A stretch of 64,000 bases of DNA. It comes from Albula goreensis (lineage: Eukaryota > Chordata > Actinopteri > Albuliformes > Albulidae). Under the pieces are notes generated by a model, which worked only from the letters and a program-made list of their open reading frames with translations, searched no databases and was not told where the DNA came from. Within the stretch, counting starts at the first letter, position 1. Each line of letters starts with the position of its first letter. This document shows positions 1 through 15,128 of this stretch, piece after piece. Made by a program: the position numbers and the translations under genes. The stretch is from the NCBI GenBank assembly GCA_022829145.1, contig CM040752.1:27327586-27391585 (forward strand), given 5' to 3'.

Positions 1-574
1 ACCAGAGCATGGCATTGTTGCCCTTTGGCCCCCATGTAGTGTTACTCAACAGTAGTCTTGCCATTAGTTTGATAAGGATTCTTGTTCTTTGAAAATGCAC
101 TGACACAATACCTTGCTATTGTATTTGCATATGTACATATTTACATATTGTGTAAATATTTACACAATTACATTAAAAAATATTGTGTAAATATTAAAAA
201 GCTGTTTTACTTTTTGAAACTTTACATAAGTGATGTCTAACAGGGAAATATCTTCCTTTTTGAGGCAGACAGAGTAAATACAATTGAGAGTTTTAAAATA
301 TTCACACATTGCTACTTAGGCATCTATCCCACCAGTAATAAAGTAAGTTTGGAACGTTCCATCAGTTTATGCCAATGGCAGATGTATTGAAAAGTAATTT
401 TTTAGCCCAAATATATTACTTTTGTCAAACTGATATTACCAAATACATGCAGATATAGAAGAAAGACTATATAATGAAATGGTGATTAGGACTTCATTGA
501 TTAATCTGATAACTAACTAAATTCACAAAACTAGTAATTCAATGAACCAATCAATACTTGTACCAGTGCCTCAC

Positions 575-3500
575 CTCTTCACCATGTGCTCGTAGATGAA
601 TTTGGGCATGATCGTAATCGTCATGGTGTTTGGGGAAGTGGTCAGGATTTCCTTGATCTGAGAATCCTGCAGACAAACATGGGCAAAAAATAACCCCTTA
701 AAATCACACTTTGGTTAGTCATGAGAATCAGTATGTCTCATTGATTTAAACAGGGGAAATCCACATGCAACTTTTACACAGGTAGTGTTAGTTCTGACAA
801 GTCAGTATAACCTTTTTTCCCTCCATTCTGTACCTCTATAATTATACACCCACAACTATGTCAGTAATTATACAAACAACTTCTCCTCTTTTTATAATGT
901 TTTACCGGAGTTTCTTTTACAGAAAAAGGGCGTTCTAAATGCATCACAGAGGCAGGGATACGACTCTCTCACCTTCAGCCCGATGACGTTCTGGCCGTTG
1001 ATCTCGCAGATGTTGTGGTCAGTCAGCATGCCGTTGCGGGCGGCCGAGCCGTCCTTCACCAGCGAGGTGATGCGGCCCGACTTGAAGATGAAGCCCACGT
1101 GGCCGGAGCTGTCCTTGTGCATGGTAATGGTGCGCTGGAATGGCCTGAGGACGACACACAAAAGAATGAGGCTCTGGGAGATCCACCGGTCTCAATGCGT
1201 TTAAACAACCCAGCATGCTAATGCCATGGCACCTACCAAGGGCTTCAGACTGGACACTTAACACCCACACATTTCAGAAAGAAAATTCCGCACACAGAGC
1301 CAGTTTTTACTAGGTGCTTTTCTTTTATCACCTGACCAAAGACATATCTATGATGACCTGACCACTGAAATGTTCGCCTTTGTTTGGTTCTTCTTTATGC
1401 TGCTGTATACACAGTAGAATAATAAAACATGCCATGCCACTTCAGTATTTGAAAATACTTCTCCTTTTTGCTTTATGAGTGTCCAACAACTAGAATTCTA
1501 AATATTTCCGGTTAATTCACCAAAAGAAAGAGCACAGAGGAAAGGGACTATTTTATCGCCCGAACAAAGACCATTAAATCTTAATTTCCAAGACCGTTTT
1601 AAAGAGTAGCTAGCAATCCATCAGATGTATTTGTGAAAAGAGCAGTTGGAATCTTGGTGCCAAAACTTCTAGCTGCCTGGTGACTATAGCAACAGCCCGT
1701 TGTTCATGCCGGGTGTCAGCCATACAGAAGTTAGGAAGAAGGACTGAGAGACTTGCAATTCCATTGACTTGAGTCGTCTGGGTCGATTCTGGCATCCATA
1801 CAATCAAACACTTCTTTTCAGTAATCCAGATCTGAGGCTGAACGAATCCCACAAAGCCCTGTGGCTCTCTGGGGCTAGGCCTGATCATTTCTGATGCTTT
1901 GTACTGACTGACATCACGCTGTTTCAACAGCTCACCAGCAGGAGGAGCCAAAGAGACAGGCACAAAGACAGCCAATTTCATCAAATCTATCACAGGTTTT
2001 GATGAAACCAAAAGAGAAAAGGAAAAAGAAAAAAAATTCACCTCCCATTTCCAAATCCACAGACATGATTTCAAGCCACAATTTCCAACCAGTGAAAAAA
2101 AACATGGCCAAGCTTACAAATTGCACAGCACAGCATTACAGATCATTATTATTGCCGCGCCTTGCTTTAAAAGGGATTTCTGTGAATGGGCAGCCTGCCA
2201 TATCATCCATTTGCTAAACAGATGCCCTTCCCCCAGTACAACATCCAGTTCATGTTATGTAATACTCTGCTTCTTTTTGCCCTCCAGAAACAACCAGACT
2301 AAACAAACATGGCTCTAAATAACTCTTACATATATTTCCACCTTATTTTGTAACCCATTACAAAACCGATACAATAAAAAGAAATCTGTTACAAAAAGTA
2401 CTTAAGACTACAAAGATCCCAACCCAAACTATTACTGTGTAACCTATATTAAGCAAATATTTGTTAATGTCAATTAAGGCAACCCAAAGGACCCTGTCTA
2501 AATGCAAAACAGCAACTTCACATTGGGTATTCTAACCCAAAACACTGAGACATGCAAAGAGTACTTACTGGATAATGTTCCCTTACAGTGAGGGAAGAGG
2601 TCCATTAACTCAATGCTGAACACATTCCCATTAAAGTATACCTACTACCCATAAGTGATGGAGATGGAGTCTGTGTGTCAGCATTGACGCTGGTAAAATG
2701 TATCTACCATTTACCCATAAAGGTTGTGGAAGGTGTTGTGTAATTGGAGAGAGCTCACGTACGCGCCCACCCCCTCACCTGTCCCGGACCACCAGCTCAA
2801 TGCGGTGCTCTGCAGCAGCCTTCAGAGCCTTGTGTGCCTTGTCCAGACTCCAGCCTGCGCAGTTTTGCCCATTAATCTGCAGGACCTGGTCCCCAAAGCG
2901 CAGGCCTGCCAGGGCCGCGGGGGAGTTGGCCTGCACCAGCTGGATGAACACTCCCTGTGAGGTTAGAAATGGCGCGTTAATGCCACCTCCACCTTGCGGA
3001 GGCATAAAATCTCATATATGTTCTTATACTGAAGGGTGTACATAATATTACTCTGTACAGGCCTCACATACTTGTGCATAAAACTAAAAGGCCAAAGAGA
3101 GTGATTCTAACCAGGTTATACATCAAGGTCATAATTCCTTCTCCCACCATATCAACGGGCCTTGCAATGGGGTCTAAATAAGAACACTGTAAAAGGTGCC
3201 TAACACTGCAGGGGGAGCTCAAGGCCACCGTGGTGTCCATATGTAATATAATGATGATATTTTTTTAAGTCTTTATTTTGCTCTACCTCTTTGTGTGCTT
3301 TGTCACAGTATTATTGGTCTTTGTCCTGTTATTATCTGTAGGCACTCATGGCTGCATGAGAGGTGCTGTGTAAAGGTAAGCATTATTATTTATTAATGTC
3401 ATGGCAGTGTGCCAGGCCGGGGCGGGACTCACGTTGTCAATGGCCCGCAGTCTCAGCCCGACCTTGCCATCCTGGTCCTTGCAGAGGATGACCTCACGTA

Positions 3501-6500
3501 GCCCTGGCCGGATCTCGGCCCTCCTCAGACCAATGTCCGCCCCCGTCACTGGCCGCACCATGCCCCCCACAGCAGAGGACACTGCCACCTGCTGCACGTG
3601 GGAGGGGACAAAACCGAGAGTGGGTGCAGGGGAAGGAGGAAGAGAGAGCGAGAGAGAAAGAGAAAGAGAGATAAAGGCCATAAAAATTCAAGGAAATAAA
3701 CCTAGCCCCCAGCAAGCTGGTAGATGAGAGAAGCCAAGATTATGTTAAAAGACTATCACTCGGCCTGGATCAGTGTCTCCCTTTTCATCTAAATGGCAAC
3801 GGCTGAGATAAGGGGGAGTGAACAAGCCTCTCTGTTGCCTGGATGGGGGGTGGGGGTAGATGTTGGGGGAGAGAAAGCACCCAGAACCCTGGCCACAGAG
3901 AGCTTCTCACTCACCAAGCAGCACTGTGAAAATTCCACCCACGGCCTGTGATTCACTCCATCTGCCACATCCAAACACATCCAGCTCTTCTGTCTGCCAG
4001 TCCTGGAGTCATGATTAAGCCCATTCTACTCTTCTGAAAGCCTAAAACTTTCCCCTCAAAGGAGGACTCTCTCTACACTATGGTGCACTCTCCTCCTACA
4101 CTGGCCATTACCATTATATTCAGCTACTTTACAACCAGTGCAGGAATTATTAAAATAATAAAGTGATCTGTGGTACGCTTTATTAATTAAACATTTTGTC
4201 ATTTAATATTTTAGTACTAATACATGTTATTAGTACTGGGTGCTTCTTTTAATGTCCATATGATTTTAAGGCTTTTTCTCCATGACAACAACAGTATCCC
4301 CAGCACAGACTAAGGAACTTATCCAAGCCAGAATGTGTTCAGTTGGATTTATTTAAAGAGGGTAAGGGTATATAGTGCGAATATATATATAAGTGTAAAT
4401 GCCAGACAGATTACATGTCTTGCATCTGAGATAACTTATATAATACAAGTTTCAAACACCTTCAGGCAGCTCTGCAGTAGTTCCTACTAAATCCTAACAA
4501 GCGCAGTGCCATGAGGTCACCACTACAGCATTGTCAGAACAACACATAAGGAACATAAGCTCAATAAGTCAACATGCACACTCACGAACACTCACACCAA
4601 CTTCAACAAAAGTCCCTAAATGGTGAATTGCTGCCTACACAGACACAAAGACATGCTGTAAAACACTTACGTTGTCTGCAACAGGCACAAGAGCGAGATT
4701 CTTCTGCACCTCATCACTGTTGAGGCTCAGACCCATGTAGTCTCCCAGCTCCTGCAGGTTTGGGTAGAGACCTTGGGGGAGAACCAACATCCATCAACAG
4801 GCCTAATCGCCTCAGAGAATATACACTCATTACTGAGCTTCCATTGTCCTCACCCATTTTACCTTCCAGAGCAAAAACACTGGAGACTGCACTGTCTTGC
4901 AGAGAGGATTCTAGAGAATCATATATCATTTATTTTATGTTAACACATCTTACCATTTCAAAGGGAACATGCCATAATAACAAAGGAACACTTCAATCAG
5001 ACTCTATAAGACAGAGCAAAGCAGAGCCACAATGAAAAAAGTAGGGGCTCTGCTGTACATTGCTGGACAAGTTGAACCCATGACCTCGTTTCAGTGGGGA
5101 AACCCCAGAAAATGTCCCTAGTGTCTATTGATGCAACAGGCCAGTACTATTCTCCAACAGCACACGCGGGGGGGTCTGCTAGGTCCCTGTGCTGGTGGAG
5201 GAGCAGGACAGGATGTGTGTTTCTGGGCATGTGGCAGTCCGCATGGCTCGGTGATGAGCTCTGCTGCGAGCAGTGAAGGGACACTACAGCGGAGCAACCG
5301 GCTCATACACAGTGGGAGTATAGTGTACACTGAAGACAGAGAGCCAATATGCATAGGAGCTCATGCTTATGCACAAAGACTGGACAGACAGATACAAAAA
5401 ACGTTTTTTTACTTTCCAATCCTTCCATCATGGAAAATTCTGCACTTAAAAACCACCTACACAGCACATAGCCCAACATCTCCCAAACAGGCTACGATCC
5501 CAGTTTAAATGCAAATCCATCTATAGACACAGATAGATAAAGACAGGCTGTACTACATCCACAAATCAGTGTTGATCCATCACACGCAGACAATGTTGAA
5601 GACCACTGTGATCACTGGCTCCAGCAACAAATTTTGCTTCTAATCCTACATTCTGGCTAACCTTGGTGTAATCTACCACAGCTCTTGATAGTTCCTCAGC
5701 CAGGAAATGGGATTAAATGTCACTTGAAAATCACATCCTTCTGCAGCACCAGAGCTGATCGAGGCAGTGTGCACATGCACAGGAGTTTAAGCAGCATTCA
5801 ATGGCCACCCAGCCTTCTGTGGCATACAAGAGGCTTAAGCTATTTTCACATATTCCACAATATCAACGAAAGAGTGGAAAGCAATATACAGACAAGCAGA
5901 AAAGAGTACGAAGCAGCTACCCTCTGAGGCTTGTATTCTTTCCCGGTTTCACGCCAGTCTCATGATAGAAATGTCATAAAAACTCCAAATCGCTCGCTGT
6001 GAATTCTCCAGACAATTGCCTGCTGTATTCACACATGGGCTCAACTGGACAGAGCAACTGATTTGGACACTTGCATTCATGCACTCAGCTCCTCCAGGTA
6101 ATTTCTAGAAAAGTTCAGGGTTGCAGTGCATGTGTGAAAGGGGCTTTAGAGGGAGAGGTCACATGTTTTCAACCTCAACAGTAGTAGCTGCAATGGCAGG
6201 AAGCTGCTTTAGGTCATGGGGTGCTTTGGGTGAAGAGCTTCATCCTTACACAGCTCTGCCATGATCTTTTATTAGCTTTATCCTCATCTGATGGGACAGG
6301 AGTAATGTCATCACACACACGTGTCCGTCTGTCTGTCTGAATAACTAAAGAAGTCTACTATGTTTGGACTAATTCAGCTGAAATTTGGTGAATTTGGTGA
6401 AATCACTGCATATGGCACATTGTGGAAATGACAATAATATACTGACATGACTTTTATGGGTGGTGGAGGTATGCTCTCTGGTTAGCATGGTAAAAATAAC

Positions 6501-8117
6501 CGCAGGCCATGAGTCTGGAGAGCTGGAGCCAGAGAAAGGAGGTCAGTTTGAGGATGAAAGGGGGATGTGGTGGTGGTGGAGGGGGGGCTGGGCTGCCAAC
6601 CAGCAATGATGTCAGACTGTTTCCTTCCCCTCCTTTCCTGCCTGTCCCCCAAGGCCCTGGGGCAGAAAGAGCAGATCCAGAATAAAAAATAAAAAAAACA
6701 CTAACCCCACCCCCCAGCTTCCAGGACAGCAGTCTCCATGGCAACCTTAAGCTAGTCCCACTGAAAGAAAACAAAAGCCTCAAGCCTTGGTGCAGCCCAC
6801 CCTGAGAGAGTGAGAGAGCGAGAGAGAGATATAGAGAGAGAGGGATGGAGTACTGAGAAGGCATGGCTCTGTCCCCCCTCCTCCACCTTCCTCCATCTCT
6901 TTCTTTCCTTTTATCTCACTCTATTTTTGTCCTGTGCTGCTTTTTCATCCCTCACACTTTCTCATTTACTTCCTTCAGTTTTCATGTCTTTCTTCTTCTT
7001 TATGATGCTCTCAAAAGCTAGAGTACACCACAGCGCAGGACCACAAAAGGAGGCCGATATTCACTCAGGCCATTTTCTTTCTCAACCCCCCACCCGACAA
7101 CAATGACAGAGAGAGCCAAGGAACAAAAATAGGCCCCCATCTTTAGCTTTCAACCCCCTTTCACAACCCCACCTTCTGTCTCTCTATAGTATAAGAGCAT
7201 TGCAAGCCAATAGACCTTTTCTGCATAAAGAAAGGCCCATGATTTACAGATACTCAGCAGATGACAGAGAGATGGGAGGAAGAGGTGGCCAGTACAGCCA
7301 GTACGCTACAGATACACACAGCATTCTCCCTATGAAAAGTGAGCAGGGTGCTGTGCCATGATGGCTACATTCTAGTGCAACAGTGCGAACTGATTTAGCT
7401 GAAAATATATGAAAAGATGTGAAACGCCAGCTTTTGGCTGTTACAGTTAAAGAAACAGTGGGTTCTAATGTACAGTCCATCCAATGCAACAAACTTTGCT
7501 ACTGCAGGCACTGTGTATGTTGCAATTTCACTTCCTGGTCCAGCAGGTGTGATGTGGAGGATGCATCAGGTCAGGCTCACCTGAAATTGCCTGCGCCTGC
7601 ACCTGAACAGCATCTTGGGGCTGGTAAGCCTCTTCCGCGATGGCTGGGGTGGAGGAGGTGCTCTGAGCAAACTGCGCTTGGGCCTAGGAGGTGAGGGGAG
7701 AGAGGGACAGAGCAGGAAAGGGGCATTATAATAATGTTATCACTTCAGTCACACAGCTATATTTTTCCATCTAACGGAGCAGACTGCTTTGTCTTTCTAC
7801 CAAAGCAATATGTTATACTCATTGACATCTTCTGGAAATTCTCATGTACAATTCAAGAAGCAGTGTTACTGATGACACTATGCAATGATTAAATCCACTC
7901 TAACTCAGCATATAAACTTTTACTACATGTTAATACATGTATATAATACATGATAATATATGTTAATATAAATATTTCAAAAATATTATTGTCTGGTAAA
8001 AAAAAATTCTCCAAAAATACTATTTAAACAAAGTAAGTAGCCAAGAATCAGATATTGTCTCTTTACCTTCAGAACCTTGTCCACCTTAAGGTCCTCCAGG
8101 GATGGATACAGTGACAT
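575..8117 (-). CDS. sdcbp2: syntenin-2 (tandem PDZ scaffold), 3' end off window
   Basis: Syntenins are cytosolic/membrane adaptors with two PDZ domains that bind syndecan tails and PIP2. Coding exons on the minus strand: 8067-8117 ([10 protein letters not shown] start), 7581-7683, 4671-4771, 3433-3588, 2779-2954, 973-1144, 575-666. All have AG/GT borders and matching phases, giving about 283 residues; the family has about 300. The missing last exon (about 16 residues) lies left of the window. LYPSL (residues 3-7) and LYPNL (53-57) are ALIX-binding LYPxL-type motifs. PDZ1 covers about 116-196 with carboxylate loop KVGLRL; PDZ2 covers about 197-275 with loop HVGF. The pieces [16 protein letters not shown] and IYEHMVKR resemble syntenin-2 more than syntenin-1 as I recall them, and the fkbp1a/nsfl1c neighbourhood matches human SDCBP2 at 20p13. 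The 3433-3588 exon has a CAGCAG acceptor, so one extra Gln is possible. Coding starts in the second exon. Confidence 0.93.
3638..3672. repeat. GA-rich simple repeat
   Basis: Impure (GA)n run about 50 bp upstream (minus sense) of the sdcbp2 exon at 3433-3588. In the pre-mRNA it reads as a CU-rich tract and may act as an extended polypyrimidine tract for that exon. Confidence 0.8.
6806..6846. repeat. GA-rich simple repeat in sdcbp2 intron
   Basis: Impure (GA)n run with scattered T. It lies in the intron between the exons at 7581-7683 and 4671-4771, which otherwise shows no gene content. Confidence 0.75.
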
Positions 8118-8118
8118 C

Positions 8119-11100
8119 CTGCAGAAAAGTAAGAATAAGCCTGTGAATAAAACTCAATCTTTCCAAAAACCTAAAGGTGTAGGCCTGAGCCAGGACAGGA
8201 GCGGAGCGGGTGTCCAACCACAATCTGCCAGAGACCCGAAATAAAATGGAGAACTACAGCACAATTCGCAACCCAAGGGTTAAATGAAAATATGAAGATC
8301 ACGAGGAGGCTGTGCGTGGATTGATCAGTGAGGCTGTGGCCGGGGTTGCCTCCCTTGACTGTCCCGTGTGCAGGCTGCACCCTGTGCTGACTGAGCAGCC
8401 TTGGAAACGCGGCAGTCCAGCCATAGCGACAGGAGGCGGGGAATTCTGGGGCTGTAAGCCCTTAATGAGATTCCAACTTTAATTAAGTGTTTCGCCACTA
8501 ATCCCCCATGATCCTTTTCTGCACACCCGTTCGGGGCATCACAATGTGCAGCAATACACCGTGGAACTTGCCTCTTTTATTTACGAGGAAAGAAAGGGGA
8601 GCAAGGGGGGTGGGAGAGAAAGAGTATGGGGATGTCAAACAAGGGAGAAGGGATTTGAAGAGTGGTCCGAGTTCCTAATGAAGATATTTTCCTGATTCCC
8701 ACCTACCCACGCCTCTTCTGTGACTCTGTGTGACAAACAAAAACACTGCCTATCTTCCCGCATCTGACACAAAAAAAGCAAACTAAAGAAAGGAGGACGA
8801 CAAGATGGGTAGCATCCTTCCTCACAAGCTGATACCATCATGTGTTTCCGCTTACAGCAAACAGAACAGGCCAGAATGCAGCCACCATCTTCATACTTCT
8901 ATGCTCCCCTGGAAAATGGCCAATCCCATTGTCCTTGCTGAAATTCTGAAATTCCGAGCAATTTGCAGTAGAACGCCAGTAACAGATAACCAGAGAGAGA
9001 GAGAGAACCCCACACTGACACAAACGTGATGATTCACTCAGGCAATCCTCCTACGCACTCTTGTGACTGTTACAAAACACATCATGCATCAACCTTTACC
9101 ACACATATCAATGATTAATTACATATTAACCCTTTTTTCCCCTGAACCAAAAGTGAATTGGAGCAAAATGAAAGACTACAACAATAAGTGGATGACAAAG
9201 CAGTTTTAAACAGGAAACAAACAGAGAGCTCTAACGACCATGCAGAGAGATCCCATAAATCAATTAGAGAGCACAGTCAGTAAATCACATGACCCTAGAG
9301 TGCCCATCCCAGGAAACCAAGTAAAGATTAACAAAGCTCCATTGGAGGTGTGGCATGTGGCAGAACTGTCCCGGGGCAAATACAGTACACTTACATTTGA
9401 TTAGACTAGTTTGAATGGCAAATTCCGGTAGCTGGGTGCACACTTGCTAGTCACAACGTTAGCGTTCTAAACACCAACACAAACTGGTATTTGAAGCTTA
9501 AAGTGTATTTCTACACTTCTATTGAGCAACATCAATGATGGTTACATTTTCTGTGAAGCAATCCTCAAGCAATGCAGCTTCCCTATTCGATTTAGGATCA
9601 TATCACATGTCTTCTCCGTACAAAACTGGAACAGGATGCAATAGAGTTCAAACGTAATCATGAGGCGGCCCACATGTTCAGTAAAATCAGTAACAGGGTT
9701 CGGTCCCACCCACACATTAACAGTATCATGTACAGGCCTACAGTACACAACAGCATATAAAAATGTTGGTTTGAACATGCACTAAAACCCACATATAAAC
9801 AATTTTGGTGGGTACATGAAGACAGAAACCCAAAATTATCCCAAAACTAGTGTAAACTATCTGAACACATTTTTGCCCCTTTGGATCCCAAAAACAGTCT
9901 GCAACAATCATATCAAAACATACAGATATTTTACAGGCAGCTGCTCATAAGACTAACACCCCAGCTGAGAATCAAATGTTTACACTTGTTTTCCCAAGTC
10001 CAAGTTCTTAAGCCAATACTATCTAGTACTATCTATACTAACCAATACTATCTATGCACTACCATAGAGAACACATAACGGTGAATGTTCTGTACCCACA
10101 CCATTGTGCACAGAATTCTGAAGAATGCACCAGGGCCTCGTGGATATTCATGGGGAAATGGCCATTACTTGGCTGCGGCTTTAACCAATATTGACACATG
10201 CAAAGTCACAGTAAGAAACAATTGTTCAGGATCAGCATACATTTCCATATCGCCATTTTCATTACTATTTATGAACACAGAGGTGTAATCCTAATACGGG
10301 TTACAAAAGAGAGAAAATCTCATATGAGATTCCCAACATTCAAGATAACAAACTAGGAAATGTTCATTGGAGAAGGGTATTTACTCAGTCCCCAGTCAAA
10401 TCTGCAGTAATACTGCAGTGTTAGTTACACATTTCCCCTAAAATCACAATTCAGCTAAACACAATATTAAGTAAGCATAGGATGACGCCTGTTACATCAG
10501 TACATTGGAATATTATTCTCAGAGAAATGCACTGACAGCTTTTCTAACCTAAGCAGAAAGATTGTAAGGCAAAAATCTAAGAAGATTAAGGTGGGGAGAC
10601 TGCTTTAATCCATAACTCTTATGTCTTGTGCCATCACACAGAATTCCCTCTGGTATCTCCAGTTCTTTCAAGCAGCAGAAAGGAAATCTTTTCTCTCCAT
10701 AACTGTCTGTTTCCTCATCTCTGAACAGCAAAGGCTGCAAATATTTATTGCACAAGCTTACCACAGCAGGTAGCAACACAGAGTTGACACTGCATCGGTT
10801 TGAACACCTCATGTCACGTCTCCCTGGAGGGTTCCTCCAGAGAGAAAAAACAACCACAGAACATAGTGAATATCAATGACTTACACAGTACCTTTCCAAT
10901 TATGTCTCAGAGGCTGGCAGAGTCAACATACTTGGATACCAAACTGACAGTTAGCCCATTATAAAAAGTTGCCCGGCCATATACAAAACGTGGCAGGTTC
11001 CAAACTCAAGCTGGGACACTGCCCTTGTTCAATTGTGAAAGGTACTTGAGCAGAATCGCTTCAGTAAATAGCCAAATGCATGCATGGTTAAAAAAAAAAA

Positions 11101-14100
11101 AAAAAACATTAGCTGTGCAAATCACTATAGCTAAGAGCATCTGCTTAATGCATCTATACTTTAAATGTAGGCTAATTGTTTAAGCGTTTATGTCAGAATA
11201 ATTGTGCCACCAAAGAGAGACCCCCACTGCAGTATGGAGGTTGCTTAGTTCCAAAATCATTTCGATTGATCGTATCAAAATGATCACGCACTGGAAGCGT
11301 CCTCAGTGACCGCTGGACTGAACAGTATTGCTGATCTGGTCAGGGCAGTGACAGCAGTGCTGGTCTCACAAGGTCCTTTGTTCTTGCATAGAAAACAAAG
11401 ACTTCCAGTCTGTGTTTGACCCTCTGAGGTCGATTGCATGTTCAAAGTACAAGACCACCAGAATGTAGAAAGCCTTGCTCTGACAGGCTACATGCAGGTG
11501 TATGCATCAGGTGAACCACTTTCATTTGGAGAATCTGCGGTGATGCCAAAAACCCTTGATAAATTTCCAAAGGTAGACGTCATCTGTCTTATTGCAGTCA
11601 TATCAGAGGTTAACTGTCACTCACTCTACTTGTACATACCTGCTACTGATAATGCATAGCCTGATGTAATGCTGAGAATTGATCCAAGGGTTTGTGTATG
11701 TGAGTGTGTGCCAACACTAGTCACTTTACAAACCAGCGAAAAATGGTAACTGAATGACGAATTAGACGAAATGGGTGAGCTTCAGCTTGTCTCCCTGGTC
11801 TAGCATACACAAGATGGTGTATTGATGCCTTTTTTTCACTCCACTCATGGTATTTATTAATAGACAAGAGCAGAGGAGAATTTCCTGATGTGTCATTCCA
11901 TGGTCATAAAGAACATTCCTTCTGTTCATTCCTCCTTAACACGAACAAACTGTGGGCGGTCACAGAAATTCACATTCAGTGACACCTCAACACTACCGGA
12001 TTTCAGTAGCAGCTACAACTTATGTGCATTAGATGTACCTCCTCATTTGAAAGCACTGGTCTGTTTTGGCTAATGCTTGTAATATACAGCCTGGAACCAG
12101 GTGTGAGAGGGTTAAGGGGAGTGGAGGCATTTTAATATCTTAAATGACAAGTCTAACAATTAAAAAAAGGTGTTTACTTTCTGTCCCATGACATCACTGT
12201 GAAACACAGTTTTACAAATAGAGCACTGACCAAAGTTCTTGTTTGCATCATAAGGAGTTGGTCACTACTGTGTTATTTACTGTAACTATGACCAATATCA
12301 ATAGTAATGGCTGTGTTATTTTAACTCCCTCAGTTTCCATGTTTCACTTAATGTTCAGTTTAAGTCAATGTTAGCTTTAACTCAAAGGCAACTCAAAGAC
12401 CTCAATCTGAGAAGCATTGTTCAGTCATGGTTCATTCACAGCTGGCATGTAGGGGTAGAGTGTGGGGCAGCTGCCCTTTGCTTATCTGCTTTGCATTTCA
12501 GAAGAAAAAAAAATTATCAAACGGGCAGACTACAATTTTCTGAAAATGTAGTTCCAAAATATTCCAAGCTGCTCTTAACATGTTAAAATAGTTTCTTTTA
12601 ATTAAATTTGCCACAATAATGTATTCCAATTAACAAAGGATTCTTCTGCTTTCAACAATCTGATGTGACAGAGCTCCTTAAATTATTTGAAACCTATCTT
12701 TCCTTATTTTCTTCTTGCATAAGTACTGTTCGTTAAAGTCGATCTTACTGGGAATTGAAAATAACTGGTTCAATGAGCATGCCATTTCCCCCTCATTCTG
12801 CCCTCTGGCATTGTTGTAATTGGTTTGAAAACAGGAGTACCTGAGGACACAAGAAAAACACAGACCACATCCAATAGGGCACAGCAGAAACAATAAAGTC
12901 TCCCAACAACTGAAGGTGGCCCATCTGAAACTACCAAAATCAGCAAAGACCAGTGGGTCAGAGCAAAGTTACAGTGCAGAGCTCCATCCGCCTTATGTAA
13001 ACGAGGCATTTGCCTTTGAACGTAATGATGGATATGAGGTAAAGATTTACCTGGAACAATGGGAGCATCATCTTTGTTTCTATCAAAACGTAATTCAGTA
13101 AGTCATTTAAGACTGAAGTATGGGGGTCAACCCAAAAGAGTGTTGATAGTAAGTGCAAAAAGTCAGCTTTTAGATGCTTCATTTACAGGGCTGAATAGCT
13201 GCATTCATGGCAGAGAGAGATGGCTTGATTAGACACACTTAATGCTTTGCTAAACAGACTTCAAGAGATAGCAGCGCTGTCACGTCATACCCTTACAGAA
13301 CTGCAAGGAAAATATCCCTATGTAGGGAGAGAAAGACAGATTCATAATAGACTCATGGGTTTAAAAAAAACTCGACGAATGTTTGGCATGCTAAATTGTA
13401 GTTAAGAGAATATCATTATGAGATGCCCTTTCCAGAAGTTCCATTATGTCAGTTCTTGAGTTCAGGGCGGTGGAATGAACACACGGAAAAAAATGGTCCT
13501 CCAGTGTTTCCTATAGACGTCTCAGTATTGTGTCCGTCCTGACCCGTCACTGCAGTCAAGCATCATTTTCAACATTCCTTGTATATCACAAACCTTTAAC
13601 CCCCAAATGCCGATTGACTGCATCCACTGTAGGTTCTACTTATAGTTTAACCAATTTTAATGAAATGAACGTTAATTTAGTAAGCGGACAGTTAATGTAA
13701 CACAATTAAAGCAATATTTTCGTTTCCTTGAGCATAAAAATACGTGACTGGCAATCCGTTCTATCCCATGGCGTCACATCACCATGTTTACAAGCGGTAT
13801 TATGATCATAACAAACAGTGACACCTTTTACACCTCACACATATGACACGAGCAGCAGAAAAAGTAGGCGACTCTTTATTGTGTGAATTTGTCGAATCAA
13901 AACGACAGCTGCACAATCCTCTTACACGTAGGCCTGTATTGGATATTACTGAGATGTGTCTTATATTACTTTATAACGTTGGATTAACCTGTTTAACGTT
14001 ACAGACCACAACAATTATACAGGAAAAAGGAGGGAGAGTAGACAGTCGGATGGAAATCATTGTTTACAATTGATATTATGGAAAAAAGTAGACGTACTAC

Positions 14101-15128
14101 ACAGCTATATAGCTAGCACAACGACAGACGGCACAAAAGTTAGAAATCTATGTAATGTATAATTTTAAAAGTTTTCGCTACACCAAGCTACGGCTTAACA
14201 TTTCACTGAACAATGACACTGCCTTAAAATACCAATTACCTAACATGACTCCATAATTACTAAACATGTTTAACCACATTAAATTTGCGATTGACAATGC
14301 CTTATGTAGCAAACTGGCAAGCATTTGGATACATCGCTGGGTAATTTTACTTCGCAATCTGTTGGTAACATGTTATTTACATGACACCAACTACTTAATA
14401 TCTAGCTAGTATTGCAGCCGTATTACTGTGCCTGTGCGTAAAGTTGTACCATTCGCTAGCTAATCTTTCGCAACAGATTAAGAACCCAGGCCCATTTCTC
14501 AGATCCATAATAGGCTAGACTTCCCGTTACAAAAAAATTCGCCTTGCTAACTTATCAGTAGCTACCAAACATTATCTGACTATTCGAGAGACGTTAGCCA
14601 TCCCTAGCAAACAAGCTACCTGTGTGCTACATCTTAACGGTGGAATAGGTCGGCACTTTTATCAATAAACGGTGACAAAGGAGAGCAAATGGGAGGAATG
14701 TCAATCGCTAACAAACATCTAACATTACATTAAACATTTGTTAATGCTAGGGAAAGCACACACTTTTCAACTTTTATTCCACGCTGTTTAACATTAACGT
14801 TACTTGTACAGCGTTGTTTGAAAAGCGATTATAAATCGTTTCCAAGTTTCCACTGGTTTGTCAATTATAATACATTACAATGATATTTAATACAACTGCT
14901 AAACTAAAGGTGAATCTGGATGTAGCTATATCCATAACAGTTAACATAAACTTCAGCCACAGTGGACGCCTTTGTTCCACTTAGCTCCTTGGCTAGCTAG
15001 CTATGTAAATAGAACAGCTAGCGAAAACAGCTAGGTACGTAGCAAGATATCTTAATGTAATGCCGTCAACAAACTAGCTACAACTAAAACTCTCGTCAAT
15101 TACTTTAACATTCAGTATATTTACTTAC
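8119..15128 (-). other. sdcbp2: sdcbp2 intron 1 (7 kb, no exon seen)
   Basis: This AT-rich intron separates the 5' UTR exon from the first coding exon. I found no open frame with family resemblance and no structured RNA. It contains a short A run (11090-11106) and, towards the promoter end (about 14400-15060), many copies of the short word TAGCTAGC or GCTAGC. Any enhancer or alternative first exon would need expression data. Confidence 0.6.

Noticed and set aside
1610..2074. 154-codon minus-strand frame within an sdcbp2 intron
   Set aside because: No resemblance to any family, and it lies wholly between two well-phased sdcbp2 exons.
575..8117. Calling the PDZ gene syntenin-1 (sdcbp)
   Set aside because: The N-terminal and C-terminal segments and the fkbp1a/nsfl1c neighbourhood fit syntenin-2 better.
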